Source: Microbacterium sp. PM5
GTDB lineage: Bacteria > Actinomycetota > Actinomycetes > Actinomycetales > Microbacteriaceae
DNA: 64,000 bases
Assembly: GCF_003293595.1 (NCBI RefSeq)
Contig: NZ_CP022162.1
Coordinates: forward strand, 2,735,432-2,799,431
Reading direction: 5' to 3'
Position numbers and translations under genes: made by a program
The notes under the pieces: model-generated
Database searches by the model: none
What the model saw: only the letters and a program-made list of their open reading frames with translations
What the model was told of the DNA's origin: nothing
Part shown: piece after piece, positions 36,071 to 44,150 of the stretch
Numbering within the stretch: position 1 is the first letter of the stretch
Layout of the letters: each line of letters opens with the position of its first letter

Positions 36071-37149
36071 CAGTTCTCTTCCTTCGTGGGGGAGGTGGGG
36101 GAGGATGTCGCGTCGTCGAACCACCCGACGACGAGCAGATCGTCGCCGAGGTGTTCGACGGATGCCGCGTGCAGGCGCCGCTGCTCGCCGATCGAGGTCA
36201 CGCCGATGTCGCCGAGAGCGAGACGCGGGCCGCCGATCAGGGTCGGGGCGACGTAGACGAGCACCTCGTCGGCCAGTCCTTCGCGCAGGAACGACGAGGC
36301 CAGTGCCGGACCGCCCTCGACGAAGACACGGTGGGCGCCCAGTTCGCCCAGGCGCTCGAGGAGATCGGGGAGGTCGTCGCCCTCGTCCTGCATGAAGGGG
36401 CGCGGATGCCGCCGCACGGCGGCCTCCTGCGGCACGGCGCGAGTTCCCACGACCACGGGGCGCGGCTGGTCGTCGTAGAGCGAGCCGTCGGCACGGCGTG
36501 CGGTCAGGGCCGGATCATCGGCGAGCAGCGTGCCGGTGCCGACCACGATGGCGTCGGCGAGGCTGCGGCGGCGGTGGACGTCGGCGCGGGCTTCGGGGCC
36601 CGTGATCCACTGGCTGGTGCCGTCGGCGGCGGCACCGCGGCCGTCGAGTGACTGCGCCCACTTCACGGTGACGTGCGGGCGGCCGAGGCGCTGCACCTCC
36701 AGCCAGGACGCCAGCAGGGCGGTGCCCTCGTCTGCGCGCCAGCCGCCGATCACATCGACCCCGGCCTCTCGCAGACGCGCGGCGCCGCCCGACGACGCCT
36801 CCCCGGGGTCGGTGACGGCGAACACGACGCGGGCGACGCCGGCGGCGATCAGCGCTTCACTGCAGGGTCCGGTGCGGCCGGTGTGGTTGCACGGCTCGAG
36901 GGTGACGACGGCGGTCGCGCCGCGCGCGGCATCCGGCCCCGCCGCGGCGGCGAGGTTCATCAGCGCGTCGACCTCCGCATGGGCCGTGCCGGCGCCCCGA
37001 TGCCACCCCTCGGCGAGCACGTCGCCGTCGGGGGAGAGCAGCACGGCGCCGACCTGCGGATTCACGCCGCGCGGGCCCCGGCGAGCGATCTCCAGGGCGC
37101 GCTGCATCGCACGGTCGATCGCCGTGTCGTCGCGGTCTGTCGCGGCCAT
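36070..37149 (-). CDS. ribD: Bifunctional pyrimidine deaminase / reductase RibD
   Basis: 359 residues. The N-terminal deaminase domain holds the zinc site HAEVDAL and PCNHTGRTGPC. The C-terminal reductase domain (from about 165) has VTVKWAQSLDGRGA and VEGGPALASSFL. It carries out two early riboflavin steps. The start chosen is ATG (MAATDRD) after AGAAGGACG; the frame stays open another 43 codons, but that part is the FMN riboswitch and cannot be coding. First gene of the operon. Confidence 0.96.
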   Translation of the reverse strand: MAATDRDDTAIDRAMQRALEIARRGPRGVNPQVGAVLLSPDGDVLAEGWHRGAGTAHAEVDALMNLAAAAGPDAARGATAVVTLEPCNHTGRTGPCSEALIAAGVARVVFAVTDPGEASSGGAARLREAGVDVIGGWRADEGTALLASWLEVQRLGRPHVTVKWAQSLDGRGAAADGTSQWITGPEARADVHRRRSLADAIVVGTGTLLADDPALTARRADGSLYDDQPRPVVVGTRAVPQEAAVRRHPRPFMQDEGDDLPDLLERLGELGAHRVFVEGGPALASSFLREGLADEVLVYVAPTLIGGPRLALGDIGVTSIGEQRRLHAASVEHLGDDLLVVGWFDDATSSPTSPTKEEN

Positions 37150-37222
37150 CCGTCGTCCTTCTGTGAGGCTCCGGGGCACGGCCGACACCGCAGATCCCGC
37201 CGCGGCGTGCGCGACGGCATCC

Positions 37223-37370
37223 GTGCTGCCTCCCATCCGGACTAGCGATCGGGTTCTCGTTGAACCGTCACGCATCACCGTCGGTCCCGGAATTCCACCG
37301 GATCAACCCCTCCTGGGAGGAGCTCGCGGACTGTCACCGCCGGTTCGGATTCACACCGACCCCGGAGCAC
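37223..37370 (-). promoter_or_regulatory. FMN riboswitch (RFN element)
   Basis: The leftward leader of ribD carries the conserved RFN pattern: GGGGTCGGTGTGAATCC, ACCGGCGGTGACAGTCC, a variable hairpin (CTCCTCCCAGGAGG), GTGGAATTCCGGGACCGACGG, and the closing CTAGTCCGGATGGGAGGCAG. GTGCT at the start pairs with AGCAC at the end as helix P1. It ends 74 nt before the ribD ATG. FMN binding should lower expression of the whole operon; without a T-rich terminator, translational control or Rho is possible. Confidence 0.95.
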
Positions 37371-37441
37371 GTTTCTTGCACTTGATCCTAGTCAACGCCC
37401 TGCAGAGGATTTCATTCCGTGTCGGTGCAGAGCGCGCTGCC

Positions 37442-38305
37442 CTATTTCAGCAGTCGCGACAGTCGCCGGTCGGCGAGCAGCTTTCCGCCGGTCTGGCAGG
37501 TGGGACAGTACTCCAGCGAGTTGTCCGCAAAGAAGACGCTGTGTACCTCGTCGCCGCACACCGGGCAGGCCTCACCCCGCCGGCCGTGCACCGACATTCC
37601 GCGACGTTTCGCATCCTTCAGATCTGCCGGGGGCCTGCCGGACGCCGATGCGACGGCATCCGTCAGTGTCGTGCGCATCGCGGTGTAGAGGCCGTCGACA
37701 TCGGCATCGGTCAGGCTCGCCGCGAGCGCATAGGGCGACATCCTCGCCGCGTGCAGGATCTCGTCGGAGTAGGCGTTACCGATGCCCGCGATGATCGCCT
37801 GGTCGCGCAGCAGCCCCTTGATCTGCGTGCGGCGCCCGGCCAGCAGGGCGGCGAGAGCGTCGCGCGTGAAGTCAGCCGAGAGCGGATCGGGACCCAGTCG
37901 TGCGATGCCCGGCACATCCTGCGCAGCGCGAGCGGCGTACACGGCGAGGGACTTCTTGGTGCCGGCCTCGGTCAGGTCGAATCCGGCGCCGTCGTCGAGG
38001 CGCACGCGCAGCGCGATCGGTGTCTTGCCCGGTCGGATCACCGTGTCGGGGACCGTCTCGTACCAGCGCAGCCAACCGGCCTTGGCGAGATGGAAGATGA
38101 GATGGATGCCGGCATCCGTCGCCAGGTCGACGAACTTGCCGTGGCGCCGGGCTTCACTGATGCGGCCCCCGACGAGGCCGTCGATGGGCGGGTCGTAGGT
38201 CTTGAGCGCCGCGATGTTGGCGACCGTCACCTTCGTGATGGTGCGTCCCGTCGCGCGCTCGGCGAGGAAGTCGACGAGACCTTGCACCTCCGGCATCTCG
38301 GGCAT
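37442..38305 (-). CDS. Fpg/Nei-family DNA glycosylase
   Basis: 287-residue formamidopyrimidine/endonuclease VIII family base-excision enzyme. The N-terminus MPEMPEV matches the family's MPE(L/G)PE, so Pro2 is the Schiff-base nucleophile and Glu3 follows; this fixes the start. The lysine in GRRTQIKGLL, the H2TH region (QAIIAGIGNAYSDEIL) and a C-terminal four-cysteine zinc finger (CPVC, CPTC) are present. It removes oxidised bases. Whether Fpg- or Nei-like cannot be decided here. Confidence 0.92.
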   Translation of the reverse strand: MPEMPEVQGLVDFLAERATGRTITKVTVANIAALKTYDPPIDGLVGGRISEARRHGKFVDLATDAGIHLIFHLAKAGWLRWYETVPDTVIRPGKTPIALRVRLDDGAGFDLTEAGTKKSLAVYAARAAQDVPGIARLGPDPLSADFTRDALAALLAGRRTQIKGLLRDQAIIAGIGNAYSDEILHAARMSPYALAASLTDADVDGLYTAMRTTLTDAVASASGRPPADLKDAKRRGMSVHGRRGEACPVCGDEVHSVFFADNSLEYCPTCQTGGKLLADRRLSRLLK

Positions 38306-38338
38306 GGCCTCATCCTGCCACTGCGCCCCGTCACCGCG

Positions 38339-38908
38339 TCAGGGGCAGTCGGCGGCGGGCCACACCTGTGGGGCGCGCTCATCGTCGGCGAGCAAGCCCG
38401 CGATGAGGCCGTCGGCGCGCACGCCGGCTCCGTTGACGAGAGCGGAGCGTACCCGGCCCTCGTAGCGGAATCCGAGTCGCTGCGCGACGCGGTGCGATGC
38501 GGGATTGTCGACCACGGCGCGCCACTCGATCCGTTGCAATCCCAGTCCGTCCGGAGAAAAGCCCCAGTCGATCACCCTCTGCGCCGCCTCCACGACCAGT
38601 CCCCGACCGCGCGCGGCGGGCGTCATCCAGTAGCCCAGTTCGCCGGATCCCTGGCCGAGGCGATGCAGGCCCATCATGCCGGCGAGCATGCCGTCGTGGC
38701 GCAGCGCCCAGGTCGCCTCCGTCTCGGCATCCCACCAGCCCGCGACTTTGTCGACGAACCCCTCGGCGTGCGCGCGCTCGTACGGCGACGGCACCGTCGT
38801 GAAGCGCTGGATCAGCTCGTCCTGGCAGGCGGCGTAGATCGCGTCGACATCGTTCTCGGTCGGCAGCGAAAGTTCCAGTCGCGTCGTCCGCAGTGTCACC
38901 GGTTGCAT
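38339..38908 (-). CDS. GNAT-family N-acetyltransferase (RimJ/RimL-like)
   Basis: 189 residues of the acetyltransferase_3 type: TTRLELSLPTENDVDAIY opening, acetyl-CoA loop in TPAARGRGLVVEAAQRV and the NPASHRVAQRLGF motif common to ribosomal-protein or amino-acid acetyltransferases. The substrate is unknown. The leader upstream of the ATG is extremely G-rich on this strand. The gene lies 33 nt from the glycosylase and may be co-transcribed. Confidence 0.87.
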   Translation of the reverse strand: MQPVTLRTTRLELSLPTENDVDAIYAACQDELIQRFTTVPSPYERAHAEGFVDKVAGWWDAETEATWALRHDGMLAGMMGLHRLGQGSGELGYWMTPAARGRGLVVEAAQRVIDWGFSPDGLGLQRIEWRAVVDNPASHRVAQRLGFRYEGRVRSALVNGAGVRADGLIAGLLADDERAPQVWPAADCP

Positions 38909-38921
38909 GCCGCGAGCCTAT

Positions 38922-38972
38922 CCCCGCCCGCCCGCCCGCCCGCCCGACCCGCCCGCCTGCCCGACCCGTCCC
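38922..38972 (-). repeat. (CCCG)n tract with G-quadruplex potential
   Basis: The plus strand reads five tandem CCCG units then imperfect copies (CCCGACCCGCCCGCC and on). On the strand of the GNAT gene this is a run of GGGC/GGGT units, with at least eight GGG tracts separated by 1-4 nt, ending 14 nt before the start codon. It meets the usual intramolecular G-quadruplex pattern and would be in the mRNA leader. Confidence 0.7.
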
Positions 38973-38976
38973 GACG

Positions 38977-39051
38977 GTGCATAACTCCGCCTGAACGGTG
39001 CCGCCGCCTCGTTTCGCGACAACCGCAACCTCTTCAGATGGAGTTGTGCAC
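38977..39051. repeat. Long-loop hairpin, 5' side of DUF559 module 1
   Basis: Left arm GTGCATAACTCCGCCTGAA (38977-38995) pairs with right arm TTCAGATGGAGTTGTGCAC (39033-39051), 16 of 19 positions matching, around a 37-nt loop. It ends 101 nt before the start of the DUF559 gene. The arm sequence recurs in the hairpin at the other end of the gene. Confidence 0.8.
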
Positions 39052-39152
39052 GGCATCCGCGAACCCCTCCCCAGCGCAGCATCCGAGCGTTCTGTCCGCA
39101 GATCGACTGACACGCCGGCCCTGCATCCCGGCGCCGGTCGAGCATCGTCGTC

Positions 39153-40037
39153 GTGGACCAGGTTGAATGCGTGAGTTCCCGAGAACTACGACAGGCGGGC
39201 ATGAGCCGTCGCCAGATCACCGACGCCGTACGCGCGGGCGCGATCATCCGCGCCCGCCGCGACCACTACCTGGTGGCTGACGCACCCCGGTCGATCGTCG
39301 CGGCCGTGCGCGTCGGGGGCCGGTTGACCTGTCTCAGTCTGCTCGCCGCCGAGGGGGTGTTCGTGTTCGCCAACGATGCCCTCCACGTGCATCTTCAGCG
39401 CGGGTCGAGCAGACTGCGCGGCGCCGAAGGGGTTCGTACGCCGATTTCACCTCGGCATCGGCGAGACCGGCTGACGCTGCACTGGCTCCCGCTGATGCAG
39501 CCGGATCGGGCGAATTCGGTGCGTGTGGGCCTGCTCGATGCTCTCGCGCACTCCGTGCTCTGTCAGCCTCCCCGGCACGCTATCGCGACCCTCGACAGTG
39601 CACTGAACCGCGGCGCGATCGTGCGCTCCGATCTCGACCGGATCTTCGATGTGCTGCCGCGGAAGTATGGTGCGCTGAGGCCGCTGGTCGACGGTCGGTC
39701 GCAGGCCGGATCGGAGACCCTCGTGCGTCTGATGGTGCGCGCGACGGGGGCGCACGCGGAGCCGCAGGTGTTCTTCCCCGGCGTCGGCTGGGTCGACCTG
39801 CTGGTCGAGGGATGGCTGGTCATCGAGTGCGACAGCCGGCAGTTCCATTCGGACTGGAGGCAGCAGGTCAAGGACCGCGACCGGGACCTCGCGCTGGCCG
39901 CCCAGGGCTGCGTCGTGCTGCGGGTCACGGCCGCTCAGGTCTTCTTGCGCCCGCAAGACGTGCAGGCCGCGATCCGAGCCCTTCTCCGCGCACACGCCGT
40001 TGCCCGGCCTCGGCCGGCACGCTCGCGGCGTGCGTAA
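39153..40037 (+). CDS. DUF559 nuclease-like protein with AbiEi-type N-terminal domain (module 1)
   Basis: 294 residues. The N-terminus (about 7-75) has the AbiEi_4-like winged-helix pattern (SRRQITDAVRAGAIIRARRDHYLV). The C-terminal domain (about 185-285) is DUF559/Vsr-like, PD-(D/E)XK superfamily, with E188 (SETLVR), D215 (WVDLLVEGW), E225/D227 (VIECDS), H232 and the KDRDRDLALAAQG helix. These residues suggest a functional nuclease. The start is GTG at 39153; a GTG at 39171 is equally possible, and neither has a clear ribosome-binding site. Long-loop hairpins flank the gene, and its TAA stop is inside the first arm of the downstream hairpin. No toxin partner (AbiEii) is adjacent. Function unknown. 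Confidence 0.82.
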   Translation: MDQVECVSSRELRQAGMSRRQITDAVRAGAIIRARRDHYLVADAPRSIVAAVRVGGRLTCLSLLAAEGVFVFANDALHVHLQRGSSRLRGAEGVRTPISPRHRRDRLTLHWLPLMQPDRANSVRVGLLDALAHSVLCQPPRHAIATLDSALNRGAIVRSDLDRIFDVLPRKYGALRPLVDGRSQAGSETLVRLMVRATGAHAEPQVFFPGVGWVDLLVEGWLVIECDSRQFHSDWRQQVKDRDRDLALAAQGCVVLRVTAAQVFLRPQDVQAAIRALLRAHAVARPRPARSRRA

Positions 40038-40104
40038 CTCCGCCTGAGCTCGTCGCCGGGTGGCATTCCGGGGCGGGATGCCGCGATGAGGCGGAGTTGT
40101 GCGC
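40030..40104. repeat. Long-loop hairpin, 3' side of DUF559 module 1
   Basis: Left arm GTGCGTAACTCCGCCT (40030-40045) and right arm AGGCGGAGTTGTGCGC (40089-40104) match at 13 of 16 positions, with a perfect AACTCCGCCT core and a 43-nt loop. The left arm overlaps the last codons and TAA stop of the DUF559 gene. It is nearly the same as the hairpin at 38977-39051. It ends 53 nt from the trpS stop. Confidence 0.8.
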
Positions 40105-40156
40105 GGCCGGCGCCCGCGGCAACAGCAGTTCCCGCGGCAGCAGCGCCCCCGAGGGA

Positions 40157-41161
40157 TCAGCCGCGGCGGAGCAGTCCGACCTTCGCGTACACGTCGGCGA
40201 GGGTCGCATCGGCGACCTCGGCGGCGCGGTCGGCGTTGGCGGCGAGCACCCGGTCGAGCTCGGCCGGGTCGGACAGCAGGTCGAGCGCCCGGGCACGCAC
40301 CGGCCCGAACTCGTTCACGACCACCTCCGCGAGACCCTTCTTGAAGTCACCGTAGCCGCGGCCCGCGTACTCGTCCTCGATCGAGGGGATCTGACGTCCC
40401 GTCAGGGCCGCGTAGATCACCAGCAGGTTGGACACCCCGGGCTTGTTCTCCTTGTCGTAGCGGACCACGCCCTCGCTGTCGGTGACGGCGCGCATGATCT
40501 TCTTGGCCGACACGGCCGGGTCATCCAGCATCCACAGCACGCCGGCATCCGACTCGGCCGACTTGCTCATCTTGGCGGTGGGGTTCTGCAGGTCGTAGAT
40601 GCGGGCCGTCTCCTGCTGGATCACCGGCATGGGCATGCGGAAGGTCTGGCCGTAGCGGGAGTTGAAGCGCTCTGCGAGGTCGCGCGTGAGTTCGACGTGC
40701 TGCTTCTGATCGTCGCCGACCGGGACGATGTCGGTCTGATAGAGCAGGATGTCAGCGGCCATCAGCACCGGGTACGTGAACAGACCGACGTTCGTCTGGT
40801 CGGCGCCGTACCGCGCAGACTTGTCTTTGAACTGCGTCATGCGGTTCGCCTCACCGAATCCGGTGATGGTCGAGAGCACCCAGGCGAGCTCGGCGTGGGC
40901 GCGCACGTGCGACTGCACGTACAGCGTCGACTTCGACGGTTCGATGCCGGCGGCGATGTACTGCGCCGCCGTGCGCCGGGTCTTCTCCCGCAGCTCCGCC
41001 GGATCGTTCGGCTGGGTCAGAGCGTGCAGATCGACGACGGAGAAGAAGGCCTCGTACTCCTCCTGCAGGTCACGCCACTGCAGCAGGGCCCCGATGTAGT
41101 TGCCGATCTGGAGGGAGTCGGCGGAGGGCTGCATTCCGGAGTAGAGGCGGGGCCTGGTCAT
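40157..41161 (-). CDS. trpS: Tryptophanyl-tRNA synthetase
   Basis: 334-residue class I synthetase, normal bacterial length. The HIGH-equivalent is in LQIGNYIGAL (17-26) and the KMSKS loop is exact at 197-201. It charges tRNA-Trp. The ATG (MTRPRLYSG) is right for TrpS N-termini. It is leftward, 67 nt after the exonuclease gene; no T-box or leader peptide is seen in that gap. Confidence 0.97.
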   Translation of the reverse strand: MTRPRLYSGMQPSADSLQIGNYIGALLQWRDLQEEYEAFFSVVDLHALTQPNDPAELREKTRRTAAQYIAAGIEPSKSTLYVQSHVRAHAELAWVLSTITGFGEANRMTQFKDKSARYGADQTNVGLFTYPVLMAADILLYQTDIVPVGDDQKQHVELTRDLAERFNSRYGQTFRMPMPVIQQETARIYDLQNPTAKMSKSAESDAGVLWMLDDPAVSAKKIMRAVTDSEGVVRYDKENKPGVSNLLVIYAALTGRQIPSIEDEYAGRGYGDFKKGLAEVVVNEFGPVRARALDLLSDPAELDRVLAANADRAAEVADATLADVYAKVGLLRRG

Positions 41162-41228
41162 CGTCCCAGTCTAGAGAACGGATGCCGGTGCCCTGCCGTC
41201 CGCCGGCGCGACAGCTCCGCCGGACAGC

Positions 41229-42062
41229 TCAGAACGTGTAGTCGGCCACCACGGGCGCGTGATCGCTCCACCGTGTGTCCCACGAGGGTGCGCGCACGAC
41301 GCGATAGTCGACGACGCGCGCGGCCAACGCCGGAGAGGCGAGGTGGTAGTCGATCCGCCAACCGGTGTCGGTGTCGAACGCCTTGCCGCGGTTCGACCAC
41401 CACGAGTAGGGGCCGTCGACCTCGCCCGCCCACCGGCGTCCCACGTCGACCCAGCCGAGCCCCGTGCCGGTGGTGCCGTCCGTGCCGACGACCTCTTCGC
41501 CTTCGGGGCCGGTGAAGCGGTCGAAGTACGCGCGCTCACGGGGCAGGAAGCCCGCCTTCTTGACGTTGCCCCGCCAATTGCGGATGTCGAGTTCGCGGTG
41601 GCCCACGTTGAGGTCGCCCGTGATGAGGGCCAACTCGCCGAGCTTCGGCATCCGGGATTCCATCGCGTCGAGGAACGCGTATTTGGCCACCTGCTTCTCG
41701 GTGTCGGCTTCGCCGGTGTGGACATACGCGCTGACGATCGTCACCTTCTCGCCGGCGACGTCGATGTCGGCTTCGACCCAACGTCCGCGGGAATCGAGGG
41801 TGTCGTCGCCGAGTTCGATGCGCCAGATGTCGATCGGCTCGCGAGCCGCGATCGCGACACCGGCGCGACCCTTCGCCAGCGCTTCGTCGTTGACGATGTG
41901 CCACCCGGGCAGAGCGTCGGCGAGGTGCGTCGCCTCGCCGCGCACCTCCTGCAGAGTCAGCACGTCGACGTCGGCCGTCTCGAGCCACGGGAGCATGCCC
42001 TTCCGGGCGGCGGCACGGATGCCGTTGACGTTGACGGAGGCGACGCGCAGGTTTCGGGGCAC
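41229..42062 (-). CDS. xthA: Exodeoxyribonuclease III (AP endonuclease)
   Basis: 277-residue Mg-dependent exonuclease-endonuclease-phosphatase family enzyme. Metal and catalytic motifs are present: NVNGIRAA, LQEVRG, the LITGDLNVGHRELD segment, and the closing WSDHAPVVADY with the His. It incises abasic sites and trims 3' ends in base excision repair, so with the nearby Fpg/Nei gene the region holds two repair enzymes. Confidence 0.95.
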   Translation of the reverse strand: MPRNLRVASVNVNGIRAAARKGMLPWLETADVDVLTLQEVRGEATHLADALPGWHIVNDEALAKGRAGVAIAAREPIDIWRIELGDDTLDSRGRWVEADIDVAGEKVTIVSAYVHTGEADTEKQVAKYAFLDAMESRMPKLGELALITGDLNVGHRELDIRNWRGNVKKAGFLPRERAYFDRFTGPEGEEVVGTDGTTGTGLGWVDVGRRWAGEVDGPYSWWSNRGKAFDTDTGWRIDYHLASPALAARVVDYRVVRAPSWDTRWSDHAPVVADYTF

Positions 42063-42111
42063 CCGTCAACCCTAACGAGCGCCGCCGACACGCGACGCGG
42101 GTCCGCGGCCC

Positions 42112-43299
42112 TCAGCCGAGGAGGCCGCGCGGGGGCGGGGGAGCGTCGGCCTCGACCCGCGCGAGGTCGTCTTCGGCGCGCCGGAGCTCACGCGTCTCGT
42201 GCCAACGCCGCCACCAGGGTGCGTCGGCGCGCGCGAGGTGGGCGTCGCGCACGCGTACCCGCGCGGCGATCAGCAATGCGGCGTGCTCGCGACGCCGCTG
42301 CTCGTCCGCCGACAACTGCGCGATGGGCACGTCCGCGTCCTGCGCCGTGAGGGCGACCCATGACGCCGCGACGAGGATCACGATGCCGACCAAACGGAAC
42401 CAGAGCAGGAATCCGACGAAGACCGAGAAGGTCGCCAGCAGCGGGTTGGAGGGGGAGTAGGAGAGGAGGATTCCAGCCCCGTACTGGAGGACCACCATCG
42501 CGGCGCCGCCGAGTGCGGCGCCGGGGAGGATCAGCCGCCACCGTAACGAGGTTCCGGTGAGGAAGCGGATCAGCGCCCCGATGGCAGCGGTGTTGATCGC
42601 GAAGGCGACCGCCCCCGAGGCGATGCGGCCCGTCACCCACACCCAGTTCGAGTAGCCGGGCCACTGGAACAGCTGGAACAGCAGTTCGATCGCACCCGCA
42701 GCGACGCTGGCGAGGATCGCGCCGATTACCAGTGCCAGTCCGAACAGGGCGGCCGCGAAGAAGTCCCTGGCCTTCAACAACACGTAACTGCGGGTGTCGA
42801 ACGGCAACCCGAAGATGTCGCGCACGGCGCGCCGGGTGAACGTGACGAAGCCGATCGCCGTCCACAGCGCGGCGATGAACGCCACGGCACCCGTGACAGC
42901 GAGCACACTCGCCGACTCCTGCGCGATCTGCGCGACGTCGGCTTCGCTCACCAGCCCCTGGCCATCCTCGCGCCCGATGAGGCCCGGGATGTAGAGGTTG
43001 AGGATATGGATGAGTCCGGCGATGGCCTGAGCGCTGCCCCCGAGCCAGATGCCGACGATCGCGAAGCCGAAGTAGATCACGGCGAAGATCGCGAACAGGG
43101 ACTGGTAGCTGATCGCCGCGGCGAGCAGGAACCCGTTGGCGCGCAGGAAATGACGCCATACGCGGATCGGGAACCACCCGAGCGTCTTGCGCGTGATCTC
43201 CGTCGCGCGCTCGATCGGCTCGTCCAGGCGCTCCCGCAGGGGCGACTGCTCCCAGCGCGCACGCCACGCGGCATCCGCGCGTTCCGACGAATCCGTCAC
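42112..43299 (-). CDS. YihY/BrkB-family membrane protein
   Basis: 395 residues with about six helices. ANGFLLAAAISYQSLFAIFAV opens the first, and WTAIGFVTFTRRAVRDIFGLP and LRWRLILPGAALGGAAMVVLQYG are family segments. Once annotated as RNase BN, it is now an inner-membrane protein of unknown function. The GTG start (VTDSSERAD) has no strong ribosome-binding site; the open frame upstream runs into the terminator of the sdh operon. Confidence 0.85.
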   Translation of the reverse strand: MTDSSERADAAWRARWEQSPLRERLDEPIERATEITRKTLGWFPIRVWRHFLRANGFLLAAAISYQSLFAIFAVIYFGFAIVGIWLGGSAQAIAGLIHILNLYIPGLIGREDGQGLVSEADVAQIAQESASVLAVTGAVAFIAALWTAIGFVTFTRRAVRDIFGLPFDTRSYVLLKARDFFAAALFGLALVIGAILASVAAGAIELLFQLFQWPGYSNWVWVTGRIASGAVAFAINTAAIGALIRFLTGTSLRWRLILPGAALGGAAMVVLQYGAGILLSYSPSNPLLATFSVFVGFLLWFRLVGIVILVAASWVALTAQDADVPIAQLSADEQRRREHAALLIAARVRVRDAHLARADAPWWRRWHETRELRRAEDDLARVEADAPPPPRGLLG

Positions 43300-43314
43300 C
43301 AGATCAGCGTAGCG

Positions 43315-43355
43315 AGAGCGGATGCCGGGGCCGTTACGGTCCCGGCATCCGCTCT
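43315..43355 (-). terminator. Terminator hairpin of the sdh operon
   Basis: AGAGCGGATGCCGGG and CCCGGCATCCGCTCT form a perfect 15-bp stem with an 11-nt loop, 22 nt past the sdhB stop. No T-run follows. The stem embeds the GGATGCC/GGCATCC heptamer frequent throughout the window. Confidence 0.8.
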
Positions 43356-43376
43356 GCTGGTCGGTGGTCGGCGGAC

Positions 43377-44150
43377 TCAGCGACCGCCGCGCATGACGGC
43401 CTGCTTGACCTCGGCGATCGCCTTGGTGACCTCGATGCCGCGGGGGCAGGCCTCGGTGCAGTTGAAGGTCGTGCGGCAGCGCCACACGCCTTCCTTGTCG
43501 TTGAGGATGTCCAGGCGCGTGGTCGCCGCGTCATCGCGCGAGTCGAAGATGAACCGGTGCGCGTTGACGATCGCGGCGGGGCCGAAGTACTGGCCGTCGG
43601 TCCAGAACACCGGGCACGACGAGGTGCACGCGGCGCACAGGATGCACTTGGTGGTGTCGTCGAAGATCTCGCGGTCGACGATCGACTGGATGCGCTCCTT
43701 GCCGGCCTCGGGCTTGCTGTTGGCGATGAGGAACGGCTGCACCTCGCGGTACGACGCGAAGAACGGCTCCATGTCGACGACGAGGTCCTTCTCCAGCGGC
43801 AGACCCTTGATCGCCTCGACGTAGATCGGCTTCGAGATGTCGAGGTCCTTGATCAGCGTCTTGCAGGCCAGGCGGTTGCGGCCGTTGATGCGCATCGCGT
43901 CGGAGCCGCAGATGCCGTGGGCGCACGACCGACGGAAGGTCAGGGAGCCGTCGACCTCCCACTTGATCTTGTGCAGGGCGTCCAGCACGCGATCGGTGGG
44001 GTACATCTCGACGTCGTAGTCGACCCAGCGCGGCTCGCTGTCGGTCTCCGGGTCGAAACGGCGGATGATGAAGGTGACGAGGTACGACTGGATCGGGGCC
44101 TCACCGGTCGTCTCGGCGACGACGTCCTGCTCGACGATGGCGGTCGACAT
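43377..44150 (-). CDS. sdhB: Succinate dehydrogenase iron-sulfur subunit
   Basis: 257 residues with the three cluster motifs: CAHGICGSDAM...NRLACKT for [2Fe-2S], CILCAACTSSCP for [4Fe-4S], and CRTTFNCTEACPRGI for the [3Fe-4S] cluster. It passes electrons from SdhA to the membrane quinone site. Last gene of sdhCDAB; its ATG shares one base with the sdhA stop. Confidence 0.97.
   Translation of the reverse strand: MSTAIVEQDVVAETTGEAPIQSYLVTFIIRRFDPETDSEPRWVDYDVEMYPTDRVLDALHKIKWEVDGSLTFRRSCAHGICGSDAMRINGRNRLACKTLIKDLDISKPIYVEAIKGLPLEKDLVVDMEPFFASYREVQPFLIANSKPEAGKERIQSIVDREIFDDTTKCILCAACTSSCPVFWTDGQYFGPAAIVNAHRFIFDSRDDAATTRLDILNDKEGVWRCRTTFNCTEACPRGIEVTKAIAEVKQAVMRGGR

Noticed and set aside
38922..39051. 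CRISPR array or satellite
   Set aside because: The tandem units are 4 nt and the hairpin arms occur as pairs, with no regular spacers or cas genes.
39153..40037. AbiE-type toxin-antitoxin system
   Set aside because: Only the AbiEi-like N-terminal domain is present, fused to a nuclease-like domain; no AbiEii nucleotidyltransferase gene is adjacent at either locus.
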